From contig JACPDN010000016.1 in NCBI GenBank assembly GCA_016183985.1, forward strand, positions 36,084 to 100,083: DNA of 64,000 bases, written 5' to 3'. Shown here in pieces: positions 17,196-26,454 of this stretch. A model generated the notes under the pieces. That model searched no databases. It was given only the letters and a program-made list of their open reading frames with translations, and was not told where the DNA came from. Positions within the stretch are counted from its first letter, which is position 1, and the number at the start of each line of letters is the position of its first letter. The DNA is from Pseudomonadota bacterium (GTDB taxonomy: Bacteria; Pseudomonadota; Alphaproteobacteria; Dongiales; Dongiaceae). Made by a program: the position numbers and the translations under genes.

Positions 17196-20100
17196 ATGTT
17201 CGATATCTTCATCAAGCGGCCGGTTCTCGCGACCGTCATCAGCCTCCTCATCCTGCTGCTCGGGCTGCAGTCGATCTTCTCGCTGCAGATCCGCCAGTAT
17301 CCGGAACTCTTCAACACCACCGTCACGGTGACGACGACCTTTCCGGGCGCCGATGCCGATCTGATGCAGGGCTTCATCACCGACCCGATCCAGAAGGCGG
17401 TGGCGACGGCGGACGGCATCGACTACCTCACCTCGCGCTCTTATGCCGGCACCAGCGTCGTGACCGTGCATGTGCGCCTCAACGAGGATCCGGACGCCGC
17501 CATGACCGCGGTCACGGCCAAGGTCAACCAGACCCGGTCGATCCTGCCGCGCGGCATCAACGATCCCGTGATCGTTAAGTCCACGGGCGACCAGTTTGCC
17601 TCCATGTATCTAGCCTTCTCCAGCGACCAGATGAGCCCGGGGCAGATCACGGATTATGTCAGCCGCGTCATTCAGCCCAAGCTCTCGACCGTGCCGGGCG
17701 TTGCTGATCCGGAACTGCTCGGCGGGCAGAAATTCGCGATGCGCGTCTGGCTCGACCCGATCAAGATGGCGCAGTTCAATGTCTCCGCGACCGAGGTCCA
17801 GGCGGCGATCGAATCCAACAACTATCTGGCCGCGGCGGGCAGCACGAAGGGCTATTTCGACATCGTCGGCACCACGGCACGGACGGACCTGCGCGACGAA
17901 CAGCAGTTCCGCGACATGGTGGTGCGCAATCGCGGCGCGCAATTGGTGCGTCTCTCCGACATCTCGACCGTGCAGTTGGGCCCGGAAAGCACCGACACGT
18001 CGGTCTTCGTCAACGGTGACAAGGCGGTCTTCATCGGCATCAAGACGACGCCGGATGCCAACCCGCTCACCGTCATCGCCGATGTGCGCGAGATGATTCC
18101 CTCGCTTGAGGAGAATCTGCCGGCCGGCATGAAGATGCAGGTCGCCTATGACTCGACCATCTTCATCCGTGCCTCGATCGAGGAAGTGATGAAGACGATC
18201 GGCGAGGCGGCGCTGATCGTCATGGTCGTCATCTTCATGTTCATGGGCTCGATGCGTTCGGTGCTCATTCCGCTCGTCACCATGCCGCTCTCGCTGGTGG
18301 GCGTCTGCCTGTTCCTGCTGATGCTGGGATTCTCCATCAACCTCCTGACCCTGCTCGCCATGGTGCTTGCCATCGGCCTCGTGGTCGACGACGCCATTGT
18401 CGTCGTGGAAAACGTGCACCGCCATATCGAGGAAGGGCTATCGCCCTTCCAGGCGGCCCTGGTGGGCACGCGCGAGATCGCCGGGCCGGTTATCTCGATG
18501 ACGATCACGCTGGCGGCAGTCTATGCGCCGATCGCGTTCATGACTGGCCTTACCGGTGCCCTCTTCAAGGAATTTGCGCTGACGCTTGCCGGTGCCGTCA
18601 TCGTCTCAGGCATCATCGCGCTCACCTTGTCGCCGATGATGTGCTCGAAGCTCTTGAAGCACGATCCGGACAAGCGCGGCCTCGCGCACCGCATCGATGT
18701 CACCTTCGACAAGATCCGCAGCTTCTATCTGCGCCTCCTCGGTGCCTCGCTGCGTGACCGCGCCGCGACCGTCGTCTTCGCGCTCATCGTCAGCGCCGTG
18801 CTCTTCATGTTGTTCCAGGTGATCCAGCGCGAACTGGCGCCGACCGAGGACCAGGGTGCCGGCTTCATGGCCTATTCGGGCCCGACCGACGCCAACCTCG
18901 ACTACATGGACCGCTATGGCGACGCCATGAAGCGCAGCGTGCAGCAGATCCCCGAGATCGACGGCTTCTTCACCATCAATGGCACTGACGGCCCCAACCA
19001 GGGCTTCGGCGTCGCGGTGCTGAAGACCTGGGCTGAGCGCGTGCGCGGCCAGGCGCCGGTGTTGCAAGACCTGACCGGGCTGCTCGGTGCTATTTCCGGC
19101 ATCAATGCCGCTGTCTTCCCCGTGCCGTCGCTGCCTGGCGCCGATGGCGTCCCGATCCAGTTCGTCATCAACACGACGGCCGATTACCGGACGCTCAACG
19201 ACGTCGTCAGCCGTTTCATTGACCGGCTGAAGCAAAGTGGCCTCGTCATCTTCTATTCCGACACCGATCTCAAATTCGAGAAGCCGCAGACCATCGTCGA
19301 GATCGACCGCGATAAGGCGGCGGCCTATGGCGTCACCATGGGTGAGATTGCCCGTACGCTCGCCACCATGACCGGCGGCAATTACGTCAACCTGATCAAT
19401 CTCTACAACAAGAGCTATCAGGTGATCCCGCAAGTGGCCCGCATCGATCGTCTCGATCCGGCCAAGCTCGGCGAGTTCTATGTGAAGGCTTCGGGCGGCG
19501 AGCCCATTCCGCTGGGCAGCCTCGTCTCCTTGCGCCAGGAGGTGCAGCCAATCGCCCTCAACCAGTTCAACCAACAGAACGCCGTCACGATCCAGGCGGT
19601 GATGATGGCCCCGCTCGGCGAGGCCCTGGCCAAGATGGACGAGATCGCCAAGGAAGTCCTGCCCGAAGGTTTCACCGTCGATTATGCCGGCCAGTCGCGC
19701 CAGTACATCCAGGAAGGCAGCGCCTTCTATTTCACGCTCGCCTTCGCCATCGCCATCATCTACCTGGTGCTGGCGGCGCAGTTCGAAAGCCTGCGCGATC
19801 CGATCGTCATCATGATTTCCGTGCCGCTCTCGGTCTGCGGCGCGCTCATCCCGCTGGCACTCGGCTTCTCGACCATGAACATCTACAGCCAGGTGGGTCT
19901 CGTGACCTTGGTGGGCCTCATCACCAAGCACGGCATCCTCATCTGCGAAGTGGCGAAGGAGCAGCAGGAGAAGTTCGGCAAGAGCAAGCTTGAAGCGGTC
20001 GAAATTGCGGCCGGACTGCGCTTGCGGCCGGTTCTCATGACCACCGCCGCCATGGTGGCCGGCCTCATCCCGCTCATGTTCGCGAGCGGTGCGGGTGCCG

Positions 20101-20288
20101 CGAGCCGCATGTCGATCGCCATTGTGATCGTCGCAGGCATGAGTGTCGGTACGCTGTTCACTCTCTTCGTGCTCCCGGTCTTTTATACCTTCCTCGCATC
20201 GAACCACGCGAAGAAGAAGCCGGGCGAGGGCGACGCGCATCAGGCGCCGCATGACGGCCCCAATTATCCGGCCACGATCGAAGGCTAG
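17196..20288 (+). CDS. RND multidrug efflux permease (AcrB/HAE1 family)
   Basis: A 1030-residue proton-driven exporter of the HAE1 family. It starts MFDIFIKRPVLATVISLLI, has the TM4 signature LAIGLVVDDAIVVVENVHRH (with the Asp-Asp proton-relay pair at about residues 400-401), a TM10 GLITKHGIL motif containing the conserved Lys, and two large periplasmic loops of about 300 residues each. Length and order of 12 TM segments match AcrB. In TM10 the motif reads TKHG rather than the more common AKN/AKNAI, which is seen in MexK/TriC-like and related clades. It is the last gene of the TetR-controlled operon, closed by a strong terminator. Substrates cannot be predicted. Confidence 0.93.
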   Translation: MFDIFIKRPVLATVISLLILLLGLQSIFSLQIRQYPELFNTTVTVTTTFPGADADLMQGFITDPIQKAVATADGIDYLTSRSYAGTSVVTVHVRLNEDPDAAMTAVTAKVNQTRSILPRGINDPVIVKSTGDQFASMYLAFSSDQMSPGQITDYVSRVIQPKLSTVPGVADPELLGGQKFAMRVWLDPIKMAQFNVSATEVQAAIESNNYLAAAGSTKGYFDIVGTTARTDLRDEQQFRDMVVRNRGAQLVRLSDISTVQLGPESTDTSVFVNGDKAVFIGIKTTPDANPLTVIADVREMIPSLEENLPAGMKMQVAYDSTIFIRASIEEVMKTIGEAALIVMVVIFMFMGSMRSVLIPLVTMPLSLVGVCLFLLMLGFSINLLTLLAMVLAIGLVVDDAIVVVENVHRHIEEGLSPFQAALVGTREIAGPVISMTITLAAVYAPIAFMTGLTGALFKEFALTLAGAVIVSGIIALTLSPMMCSKLLKHDPDKRGLAHRIDVTFDKIRSFYLRLLGASLRDRAATVVFALIVSAVLFMLFQVIQRELAPTEDQGAGFMAYSGPTDANLDYMDRYGDAMKRSVQQIPEIDGFFTINGTDGPNQGFGVAVLKTWAERVRGQAPVLQDLTGLLGAISGINAAVFPVPSLPGADGVPIQFVINTTADYRTLNDVVSRFIDRLKQSGLVIFYSDTDLKFEKPQTIVEIDRDKAAAYGVTMGEIARTLATMTGGNYVNLINLYNKSYQVIPQVARIDRLDPAKLGEFYVKASGGEPIPLGSLVSLRQEVQPIALNQFNQQNAVTIQAVMMAPLGEALAKMDEIAKEVLPEGFTVDYAGQSRQYIQEGSAFYFTLAFAIAIIYLVLAAQFESLRDPIVIMISVPLSVCGALIPLALGFSTMNIYSQVGLVTLVGLITKHGILICEVAKEQQEKFGKSKLEAVEIAAGLRLRPVLMTTAAMVAGLIPLMFASGAGAASRMSIAIVIVAGMSVGTLFTLFVLPVFYTFLASNHAKKKPGEGDAHQAPHDGPNYPATIEG

Positions 20289-20305
20289 GCCGGTATATTA
20301 AAGTT

Positions 20306-20341
20306 AACGGCCGCGGCAGCGTCTTGCCGCGGCCGTTTTCG
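20306..20341 (+). terminator. Rho-independent terminator of the RND operon
   Basis: A 13-bp perfect stem (AACGGCCGCGGCA / TGCCGCGGCCGTT) with a 6-nt loop is followed by TTTTCGTTTC. It lies 17 bp after the pump stop codon. Confidence 0.88.
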
Positions 20342-20384
20342 TTTCTATATTGTCTCTACGCATTCCAACGTTCCGGGGCGCGCC

Positions 20385-20771
20385 TTGCGCAAGCTATTCG
20401 TCACATTGCTGACCGTCTCGCTGCTGACCGGGCTTTTCCTGGCCGGCGCGATGCCGGTCATGGTGATGGCAGCGGCATCAGCACCAGCACCAGCACTGGC
20501 CAACATGCAGGACCAGATGGCCGCGTCGGTGGGCATGGACTGCGAACACCACGGGTCCAAGGCGCCTGCTACGGATCATCGGCCGGCGAGTCACGGCGAC
20601 CTCTCTTGTTGTGTCAGCGGTCATTGCCCGATGCTTGGGCAGGGATTGGCACCGGTTGGGACCGTTGGCCAGCTATTCCTCATGGGCAGCCCGGTCCGGC
20701 CGGTGGTGCTTTCGCTCCATCGTGGCGTTGTTGAGAGCCCGCATTTGAGGCCTCCCCGGAATTTCTTCTGA
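20385..20771 (+). CDS. Small exported Cys/His-containing protein, DUF2946-like, beside multicopper oxidase
   Basis: A 128-residue protein with a signal peptide (MRKLFVTLLTVSLLTGLFLAGAMPVMVMAAASA) and a short middle region holding CEHH, HGDLSCCVSGHCP and other potential metal ligands. It ends in HLRPPRNFF. It resembles a second small protein at 48626 in layout: signal, Cys/His cluster, then an Arg/Pro-Pro tail. Both sit upstream of copper-handling genes, which suggests a copper-related periplasmic role. The start is a TTG at 20385; GGGGCG lies upstream. The DUF2946 label rests on pattern only, and function is not known. Confidence 0.6.
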   Translation: MRKLFVTLLTVSLLTGLFLAGAMPVMVMAAASAPAPALANMQDQMAASVGMDCEHHGSKAPATDHRPASHGDLSCCVSGHCPMLGQGLAPVGTVGQLFLMGSPVRPVVLSLHRGVVESPHLRPPRNFF

Positions 20772-20841
20772 TCCGATTTCAGCCGGCACGGCCGCCCAAG
20801 GTGGCTCTGCCGATCGCGTTCTCGTTTCAAGGAAATATTCC

Positions 20842-22269
20842 ATGTCCATATTCATCACGCGCCGCGGCTTCATGGCTGGTGGCACCGCACTCGCCTCACT
20901 CGCTGCCTTGCCGCGATATGCACGGGCGGCGGAGGCCCATAAACTGGCGATCACACGCCGCACACTCGATGTGAATGGGAAAGCTGCCGCTGTCTTCGGC
21001 ATTCAACAGCCGGATGGCGCCACCGGCCTTGTGCTGAGCCCGGCTGAGCGTTTTCTGGTCGATCTCACCAACGATGCCGGCGAAGACGCCGTCATCCATT
21101 GGCATGGCATGACGCCGCCTTATCTGCAGGACGGCGTCGCCGATAAGCAGCGTCCGTTGATCGGCGTGGGACAGACGGCATCCTACGACTTCGCACCGCG
21201 TCCGGGGACGCATTGGATGCACTCGCATCACGGCCTGCAGGAGCAGCGCCTGATGGCGGCGCCTCTCATCGTACATACGGCAGAAGACCTCAAGGCCGAC
21301 ATGCAGGAAGTCGTCGTGCTGCTGCATGATTTCACCTTCCGCGATCCGGCGGAATTGCTGGCCGGGCTCGGTGGGGACATGTCACATGCCACTCACGACA
21401 TGTCCAATATGGACGGCATGGATATGGGCAATATGGATATGAGCGGCATGGATATGGGGGCCATGGACCTCAATGATGTCGATTACGACGCCTATCTCGC
21501 CAATGACCGGACGCTTGCCGATCCGCTGGTTGTGCGGACCGAGCGCAAGGGGCGCGTGCGGTTGCGCCTGATCAATGGTGCCACCTCAACGGCCTTTCAT
21601 CTCGATCTCGGTGCCCTGAACGGTGAGGTGATCGCCGTCGACGGCAACCCCGTGCAGCCCTTGCGCGGCCGGCGGTTTCCGATATCGATGGGCCAGCGCC
21701 TCGATATCGTGGTCGATCTGCCTGAAGAGGGCGGTGCGTTCCCGATCCTCGCCGAGCGGGAAGGGGGTGTGGAGCGTACGGGGCTGATCCTTGCCACCCC
21801 CGATGCCACCGTTACGAAAATCGCGGAACAAGGCGGAAAGGCGACCGACGCCCTGACCATCGATTTCGAAACGCAGCTTTCAGCCCTTGTGCCGCTGGGG
21901 CAGAAGCCCGTCGCACGGACCTTGCAGGCGTCGCTGACGGGCGGCATGTCGCCTTACGTCTGGTCGATCAATGGCGAGCTCTTCGGCAAGCATCGCCCGC
22001 TGGAGGTGACGGCAGGCGAGCGTGTCGTCATCGACATGGTGAATGACAGCATGATGGCGCACCCCATGCACCTGCACGGCCATCACTTCCAGGTCATCGG
22101 CATCAATGGCCGCAGCTTTGCGGGTGCCATGCGCGATACGGTGTTGGTGCCGGTTGGCGGCAAGGTCAGCGTCGCTTTCGACGCGGATAACAGCGGCCGT
22201 TGGCCGTTCCACTGTCATAACCTGCTGCATATGGCGACGGGCATGATGACGGAAGTGGCTTACACCTGA
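20842..22269 (+). CDS. Tat-exported multicopper oxidase with Met-rich insert (copper resistance CopA/CueO type)
   Basis: A 475-residue periplasmic oxidase. The N-terminus has the twin-arginine motif TRRGFMAGG and a cleavage site after YARAA. Copper ligands are visible as HWHG (about residue 86), WMHSHHG, HPMHLHGHHF and HCHNLLHMATGM; together these supply the type 2/type 3 cluster and the type 1 site with axial Met. Residues about 179-212 are a Met/Asp/His-rich segment with repeated MDMGNMD units, like those that collect Cu(I) in copper oxidases. The likely job is oxidation of Cu(I) to the less toxic Cu(II). It follows the small Cys/His protein by 70 bp, probably as an operon. Two rather than three cupredoxin domains cannot be judged by eye. 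Confidence 0.9.
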   Translation: MSIFITRRGFMAGGTALASLAALPRYARAAEAHKLAITRRTLDVNGKAAAVFGIQQPDGATGLVLSPAERFLVDLTNDAGEDAVIHWHGMTPPYLQDGVADKQRPLIGVGQTASYDFAPRPGTHWMHSHHGLQEQRLMAAPLIVHTAEDLKADMQEVVVLLHDFTFRDPAELLAGLGGDMSHATHDMSNMDGMDMGNMDMSGMDMGAMDLNDVDYDAYLANDRTLADPLVVRTERKGRVRLRLINGATSTAFHLDLGALNGEVIAVDGNPVQPLRGRRFPISMGQRLDIVVDLPEEGGAFPILAEREGGVERTGLILATPDATVTKIAEQGGKATDALTIDFETQLSALVPLGQKPVARTLQASLTGGMSPYVWSINGELFGKHRPLEVTAGERVVIDMVNDSMMAHPMHLHGHHFQVIGINGRSFAGAMRDTVLVPVGGKVSVAFDADNSGRWPFHCHNLLHMATGMMTEVAYT

Positions 22270-22340
22270 GGCCTGGGTCGGATCTGGGTCAGACTTGGGG
22301 CGGTCCTGCCTCGATGGCGGGGCCGCCTATCCTCCAGTCT

Positions 22341-22736
22341 CTATCTCTTTGCCATGCCGGCAATCAGCAGGCTCGCCGTTGCCTCGTTGCAGGCGAAGGG
22401 GATGTCGTAAAGGATGCTGAGGCGGATAAGCGCCTTCACATCGACATCATGGGGCAGGGCGGTCATCGGATCGATGAAGAAGATGAGTGCCTCAACCTTC
22501 TTCTCGGCGATGAGGGCGCCGATCTGTTGGTCGCCGCCGAGCGGCCCGCTTTTCAAGCGTTTGATCTTCAGGCCGGGGCAGGCAGCGCCGACGATGCCGC
22601 CGGTTGTGCCGGTCGCAAAGAGGCGATAGCGCGCCAGCAGCTTTTCATGCGCTTTCGCCCAATCGCGCATCCGGGATTTCATCTGGTCATGCGCCACGAT
22701 GGCCAGGGTTGCCTCGCCCATTCTTTTTTTAATCAT
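22341..22736 (-). CDS. mgsA: Methylglyoxal synthase
   Basis: A 131-residue cytoplasmic enzyme that converts dihydroxyacetone phosphate to methylglyoxal and phosphate. The sequence carries the MgsA pattern: IAVHDQMK-like start ([11 protein letters not shown]), LFATGTTGG (phosphate loop), [18 protein letters not shown] and the catalytic Asp in [18 protein letters not shown]. The ATG at 22736 is preceded by AAGGAAT at good spacing. It is divergent from the tauD-like gene and shares its 168-bp upstream region. Confidence 0.93.
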   Translation of the reverse strand: MIKKRMGEATLAIVAHDQMKSRMRDWAKAHEKLLARYRLFATGTTGGIVGAACPGLKIKRLKSGPLGGDQQIGALIAEKKVEALIFFIDPMTALPHDVDVKALIRLSILYDIPFACNEATASLLIAGMAKR

Positions 22737-22767
22737 TTGAAATTCCTTATATTTCTTTGCTGTTCTT

Positions 22768-22829
22768 GAGAAAAACTTACGCTTATGACAAGAAAGGCTT
22801 GTTTGTCTACTAATTCAGTAGAGATTTAT
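22768..22829 (+). promoter_or_regulatory. 62-bp promoter element shared with the sulfate-binding protein gene
   Basis: An ungapped alignment with the reverse strand of 27613-27674 gives 45 of 62 identical bases by hand count. Conserved blocks are GAAAAACTT, CAAG, a 16-bp GCTTGTTTGTCTACTA block and TAGAGATTTA. The tauD copy contains a CTACT-N5-AGTAG dyad. The element ends 75 bp before the tauD-like ATG. Two sulfur-scavenging genes sharing it suggests a sulfur-limitation operator or promoter; the regulator is not known. Confidence 0.75.
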
Positions 22830-22904
22830 CTTCCCTTCCCAAGAGAGGGCAGTAGAAGACTGCCCGCATCGACAGGAATTGGAAATGGCTGGCAGGAGAG
22901 TTTC

Positions 22905-23759
22905 ATGAGCAACCGCATGGTCGCCGACCTTATCCGGATCGAACTATTGGGGCCTGCCATCGGCGCGCGCATCGAGAGCATCGATCTTGCCCGGCCGATC
23001 GATGCGGCGAGCCGCGCCAAGCTCGGCGATGCCCTCGTCACTCATAAAGTCCTGTTCTTCGAAAACCAGATCATCACACCGCAGCAGCAACGCAACTTCG
23101 CTGCCGCCTTTGGCAAGCTGCATATCCATCCCATTTACCCGCAGGTCGAGGACGCGCCGGAAATCATCATCCTCGATACCAGCACGCTGAACCTCCCCGA
23201 TAACGACAATTGGCACACCGACGTCACCTTCATCGAGACGCCGCCCTTGGGCGCCGTACTCTATGCCAAGGAATTGCCGCCCCAAGGCGGTGACACGTTG
23301 TGGGTCAATAATGAGGCGGCGTTCAACGCGCTGTCGCCGGTTTTTCGCGCCTTCCTCGAACGCCTGTCCGCGACCCATGACTTTGCCAAATCCTTCCCCG
23401 CCGAGCGCTATGCGCGGACGCCGGCCGAAGAGAAGCAATGGCTGGCGGCGAAAGCGAAGAACCGTCCGGTCAAGCATCCCGTCATCCGCACCCATCCGGT
23501 GAGCGGGACCAAGGGTCTCTTCGTCAACGAAGGCTTCACCACGCATATCAACGAGCTCTCGGCCGGCGAAAGTCGCGTCGTACTCGACCTGCTCTTCAAG
23601 CATGTTGGCAAGCCGGATTTCCAGGTTCGTCACCGTTGGAAGGTGGGCGACGTTGCCATGTGGGACAACCGTTCGACCCAGCATTATGCGGTGGCCGATT
23701 ACCTGCCGCATCGACGCGTGATGCATCGGGCGACCATCCTCGGCGATCGTCCGTTCTGA
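22905..23759 (+). CDS. TauD/TfdA-type Fe(II)/2-oxoglutarate dioxygenase (taurine dioxygenase-like)
   Basis: A 284-residue dioxygenase of the TauD family, which releases sulfite from sulfonates or opens related substrates with 2-oxoglutarate and O2. The iron ligands are His 104, Asp 106 (NWHTDVTF) and His 260 (STQHYAV); Arg 275 is the 2-oxoglutarate contact. These positions are each five residues later than in E. coli TauD as I recall it, so the family fit is close. ATG 22905 follows GGCAGGAGAG. A FAD/NAD(P)-binding protein gene begins 6 bp later. No tauABC transporter is nearby, so taurine itself is not certain. Confidence 0.87.
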   Translation: MSNRMVADLIRIELLGPAIGARIESIDLARPIDAASRAKLGDALVTHKVLFFENQIITPQQQRNFAAAFGKLHIHPIYPQVEDAPEIIILDTSTLNLPDNDNWHTDVTFIETPPLGAVLYAKELPPQGGDTLWVNNEAAFNALSPVFRAFLERLSATHDFAKSFPAERYARTPAEEKQWLAAKAKNRPVKHPVIRTHPVSGTKGLFVNEGFTTHINELSAGESRVVLDLLFKHVGKPDFQVRHRWKVGDVAMWDNRSTQHYAVADYLPHRRVMHRATILGDRPF

Positions 23760-23765
23760 CCTGCC

Positions 23766-25139
23766 ATGGCTGCCATCGGTGACCAGGGCGGTCGCCGCAT
23801 CGCCATCATCGGGGCGGGCTTCAGCGGTTCGCTGCTGGCCCTGCACCTGTTGCGCCGATGCCGGCCCGAGGACCGCATTTATCTGGTCGAGCGCAATCAG
23901 AATTTCGGCCGCGGCCTCGCTTATGCGACCGGCAATCCCAATCATTTGCTGAATGTGCGCGCCGGGAATATGAGTGCGTTCCCCGACGAACCCGATCATT
24001 TCGTCCACTGGCTGCAGGCCTTGCCGGCCGAGCAACGGGCCGAGATCGGCGAGGCCGGGGCCTCAACCTTCGTGCCGCGCCGTGTCTACGGCAATTACAT
24101 CCAGAACCTTCTGGGCGACAGGATCTGGCGGGAAGGACAGAGCCGCAACCTCTTCCTGCTCACCGATGAAGCTGTGGCACTTCACCGCGATGCCGGCGGG
24201 CTATCGCTCGAGCTTGCCGTGGGGCGCCGCTATTCCATCGATCATGCCGCGCTCGCTGTGGGCAATTTCCCGCCCACCGCCACAGCATCCGGCTATTTCG
24301 GCGATCCCTGGAATCCCGGCTGCCTCGAAAATCTCGCGCCCGATGCGCCGGTGCTCATCCTGGGCACCGGTCTCACCTTCATCGACACGATTCTGTCGCT
24401 GCTGGATCGCGATCATACCGGCAAGATCCATGCGCTCTCGCGCCGTGGCCTGCTGCCACGTGTGCATGCGGCTGTATCGGCACCGTGGAAATACGAAGCA
24501 CCGCCTTCGGGCCAAAACCTCTTGAAACTGCTGCGGGAGGTCCGCGCCATTGCCCGTACTACTGAAGAGACCGGTGCTGGCTGGCGTGCGGCCATCGATG
24601 GATTGCGGCCGCATACCCAGCGGCTATGGCAGGAAATGTCGCTCGGTGAACGTGCGCGCTTCCTGCGCCATTTGCGCCCCTGGTGGGATGTGCATCGCCA
24701 TCGTGCGGCCCCCCAGGTCATGGCGCGGGTCGAGGCAGCCATCGCCGCCGGCCAGGTCGAAATCATCAAGGGCCGCATCGGTGAGACCACGCGCCTTGAT
24801 GAAGCCAGCCTGGTCCATATCAATCTGCGCGGCGACAGCGGCATCCGTGAACTGGTCGTCGACCGCGTCGTCGACTGCTCCGGCCCGCGCTCCGATGCGA
24901 CGCGCCTCGATCAGAAACTCATGCGACATTTACTTGAGACCGGACAGGTACGGCCGGACCCCTTGCGCCTCGGCATCGATGTCGACCGGCAAGGCCAAGT
25001 CATCGATGCCGAGGGTAAAGTGGCGCCTGATCTCCACGCCATCGGCCCCATCACCAAGGGAACCTTCTGGGAGATCATTGCGGTGCCGGATCTGCGGCTG
25101 GCCTGCGCCAACCTGGCCGCCCGGCTGCTGCGCTCGTGA
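23766..25139 (+). CDS. FAD/NAD(P)-binding protein, YdhS-like (COG4529 type)
   Basis: A 457-residue flavoprotein-like protein. The N-terminus has the Rossmann motif IAIIGAGFSGSLLALHLL (about residues 11-28) and YLVERNQNFGRGLAYATGNPNHLLNVRAGNMSAFPDEP, the hallmark of the FAD_NAD_binding (YdhS) family. A second dinucleotide motif LILGTGLTFIDTILSL lies near 198-213. The C-terminal half has WWDVHRHRAAP and DLHAIGPITKGTFWEI. Its function is unknown in general. It is almost surely co-transcribed with the TauD-like gene (6-bp gap), which suggests a redox partner or a second step on a sulfonate or sulfur substrate; this is inference. Confidence 0.82.
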   Translation: MAAIGDQGGRRIAIIGAGFSGSLLALHLLRRCRPEDRIYLVERNQNFGRGLAYATGNPNHLLNVRAGNMSAFPDEPDHFVHWLQALPAEQRAEIGEAGASTFVPRRVYGNYIQNLLGDRIWREGQSRNLFLLTDEAVALHRDAGGLSLELAVGRRYSIDHAALAVGNFPPTATASGYFGDPWNPGCLENLAPDAPVLILGTGLTFIDTILSLLDRDHTGKIHALSRRGLLPRVHAAVSAPWKYEAPPSGQNLLKLLREVRAIARTTEETGAGWRAAIDGLRPHTQRLWQEMSLGERARFLRHLRPWWDVHRHRAAPQVMARVEAAIAAGQVEIIKGRIGETTRLDEASLVHINLRGDSGIRELVVDRVVDCSGPRSDATRLDQKLMRHLLETGQVRPDPLRLGIDVDRQGQVIDAEGKVAPDLHAIGPITKGTFWEIIAVPDLRLACANLAARLLRS

Positions 25140-25151
25140 CCCACGGAGCAG

Positions 25152-25559
25152 CTATTTATCTTCCATCACGAGCTTCTTATCGTCGGTATCGACCACAAAG
25201 ACGGCCAGCATACGCGATGGCTCGGTATCGCTGGCATTGGCGCTGACGCCGTGATGATCACCCGGCATTTCGACGAAGTTTTCGCCGGCCCGATAGATCT
25301 TTTCCGGTTCGTCATTGATCTTCATCCGGACCGCACCCTCAAGGACCGTTGCATAGATGAAGGCCGAATCCGGATGGGTATGCGATGGCGACGAGCCGCC
25401 CGGACCGTATTCGACCAGCACGCCGCGCAGACTCTTGCCGGGCGCATTGGGCAGCACATGATCGAAAACCAAAGTGACCTTGCGGTCTTCGCCATGCGCC
25501 ACGCCGATCGACACGGCACAGAGAGCGATAGCGGCGGTGGTCAGATATTTGGCAAGCAT
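25152..25559 (-). CDS. Secreted cupin-domain protein
   Basis: A 135-residue protein with a signal peptide (MLAKYLTTAAIALCAVSIGVAHG) and a single cupin barrel. Cupin motif 1 reads GPGGSSPSHTHPDSAFIYATVLEG and motif 2 reads GENFVEMPGDHHGVSANAS, giving the usual His/Glu metal site. The start is set at 25559: AAGGAGGG lies 7 bases upstream of it, while the earlier ATG at 25565 abuts the same site. It follows an SDR-type gene by 46 bp on the same strand. Cupin/SDR pairs of this kind are widespread, but the substrate is unknown. Confidence 0.83.
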   Translation of the reverse strand: MLAKYLTTAAIALCAVSIGVAHGEDRKVTLVFDHVLPNAPGKSLRGVLVEYGPGGSSPSHTHPDSAFIYATVLEGAVRMKINDEPEKIYRAGENFVEMPGDHHGVSANASDTEPSRMLAVFVVDTDDKKLVMEDK

Positions 25560-25605
25560 GGACATCCCTCCTTTGGTGGCGTGTTGGCGTGGATAGTCCC
25601 TGGGC

Positions 25606-26370
25606 TCACGAAGCTTTGGCTTGCGGAACCGAGTGCGCGAGCCAGTCGGTGAATCGAATCTTCCCGATGCGCGCGCCGTCGCCCGGAGTAAGCGACTGAT
25701 CGTCCAATATCGAGCCAAAATAGCGGGCGTTGACGTCGGAAACGACGTGGCGCGAATCCTTCCTGGCGGCCAGCAAGCGCCGAACAGATTCATCGAGGCC
25801 GATCTTCTCCGGACCGGCCACTTCGACGATGCCGTTCACCGGCGCGTCCAGGGCCACGTCGACCAGGGCGGCCACGACGTCGTCCGAGGCGAGCGGCTGG
25901 AATAATGCCGGCGACAGGCGGATCGTCTGGCCGTCAGCGGCAGTTTCACCGATTGCGCCGACGAATTCGAAGAACTGCGTGGCGCGCAGGATTGTGTAGG
26001 GCGTCTTCCCGGCCCTGATCAATGTCTCCTGCGCGAGTTTGGCGCGGAGATAGCCGTTATCGGCGAGACGATCGGTGCCGACCACCGAAAGTGCCACGTG
26101 GTGCTTCACACCAGCCGCCGCTTCGGCAGCCATCAGATTGCGGCCCGATTTCTCGAAGAATTCCATCACCGCCTTCTCCTCAAAGGAGGGCGAATTCACC
26201 ACGTCGATGACGATGTCGGCGCCGCCAAGTGCGGCAGCCAGACCTTCGCCGGTGACGGCGTTGACGCCGGAACTGGGCGATGCCGCATTGACGTCATGGC
26301 CGAGGGACCGCAGCTTGCTCACAACCTTGGCGCCGATAAGGCCACTGCCACCGAGAACGACGATCTTCAT
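25606..26370 (-). CDS. Atypical SDR / NmrA-like NAD(P)-binding protein
   Basis: A 254-residue protein beginning MKIVVLGGSGLIGAKVVSKL, the GxxGxxG Rossmann motif of atypical short-chain dehydrogenases. VALSVVGTDRLADNGYLRAKLAQETLI and YTILRATQFFEF are typical of NmrA-type members, which often lack a full Tyr-Lys catalytic pair; here a Tyr-x3-Lys spacing is present in YLRAK. Start ATG at 26370 follows TTAAGGAC. It precedes the secreted cupin gene in a two-gene operon. Role may be redox sensing or a dehydrogenase; it cannot be settled from sequence. Confidence 0.82.
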   Translation of the reverse strand: MKIVVLGGSGLIGAKVVSKLRSLGHDVNAASPSSGVNAVTGEGLAAALGGADIVIDVVNSPSFEEKAVMEFFEKSGRNLMAAEAAAGVKHHVALSVVGTDRLADNGYLRAKLAQETLIRAGKTPYTILRATQFFEFVGAIGETAADGQTIRLSPALFQPLASDDVVAALVDVALDAPVNGIVEVAGPEKIGLDESVRRLLAARKDSRHVVSDVNARYFGSILDDQSLTPGDGARIGKIRFTDWLAHSVPQAKAS

Positions 26371-26454
26371 GTCCTTAACTCCTCTGTTGTCCGGATGCGC
26401 CTGGGGCTCCAGGAGCAGACGACCGAGCTTTGGTCGGCGTGACATCGTGCGCCG

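Noticed and set aside
18606..20252. A 548-codon minus-strand frame inside the RND pump
   Set aside because: Composition is Arg/His/Asp-rich as expected of an antisense shadow, and the plus-strand pump is complete.
22737..22904. Riboswitch before the tauD-like gene
   Set aside because: The conserved part is repeated as DNA upstream of sbp with a dyad and lies far from the start; no aptamer-like fold (SAM type) is visible.
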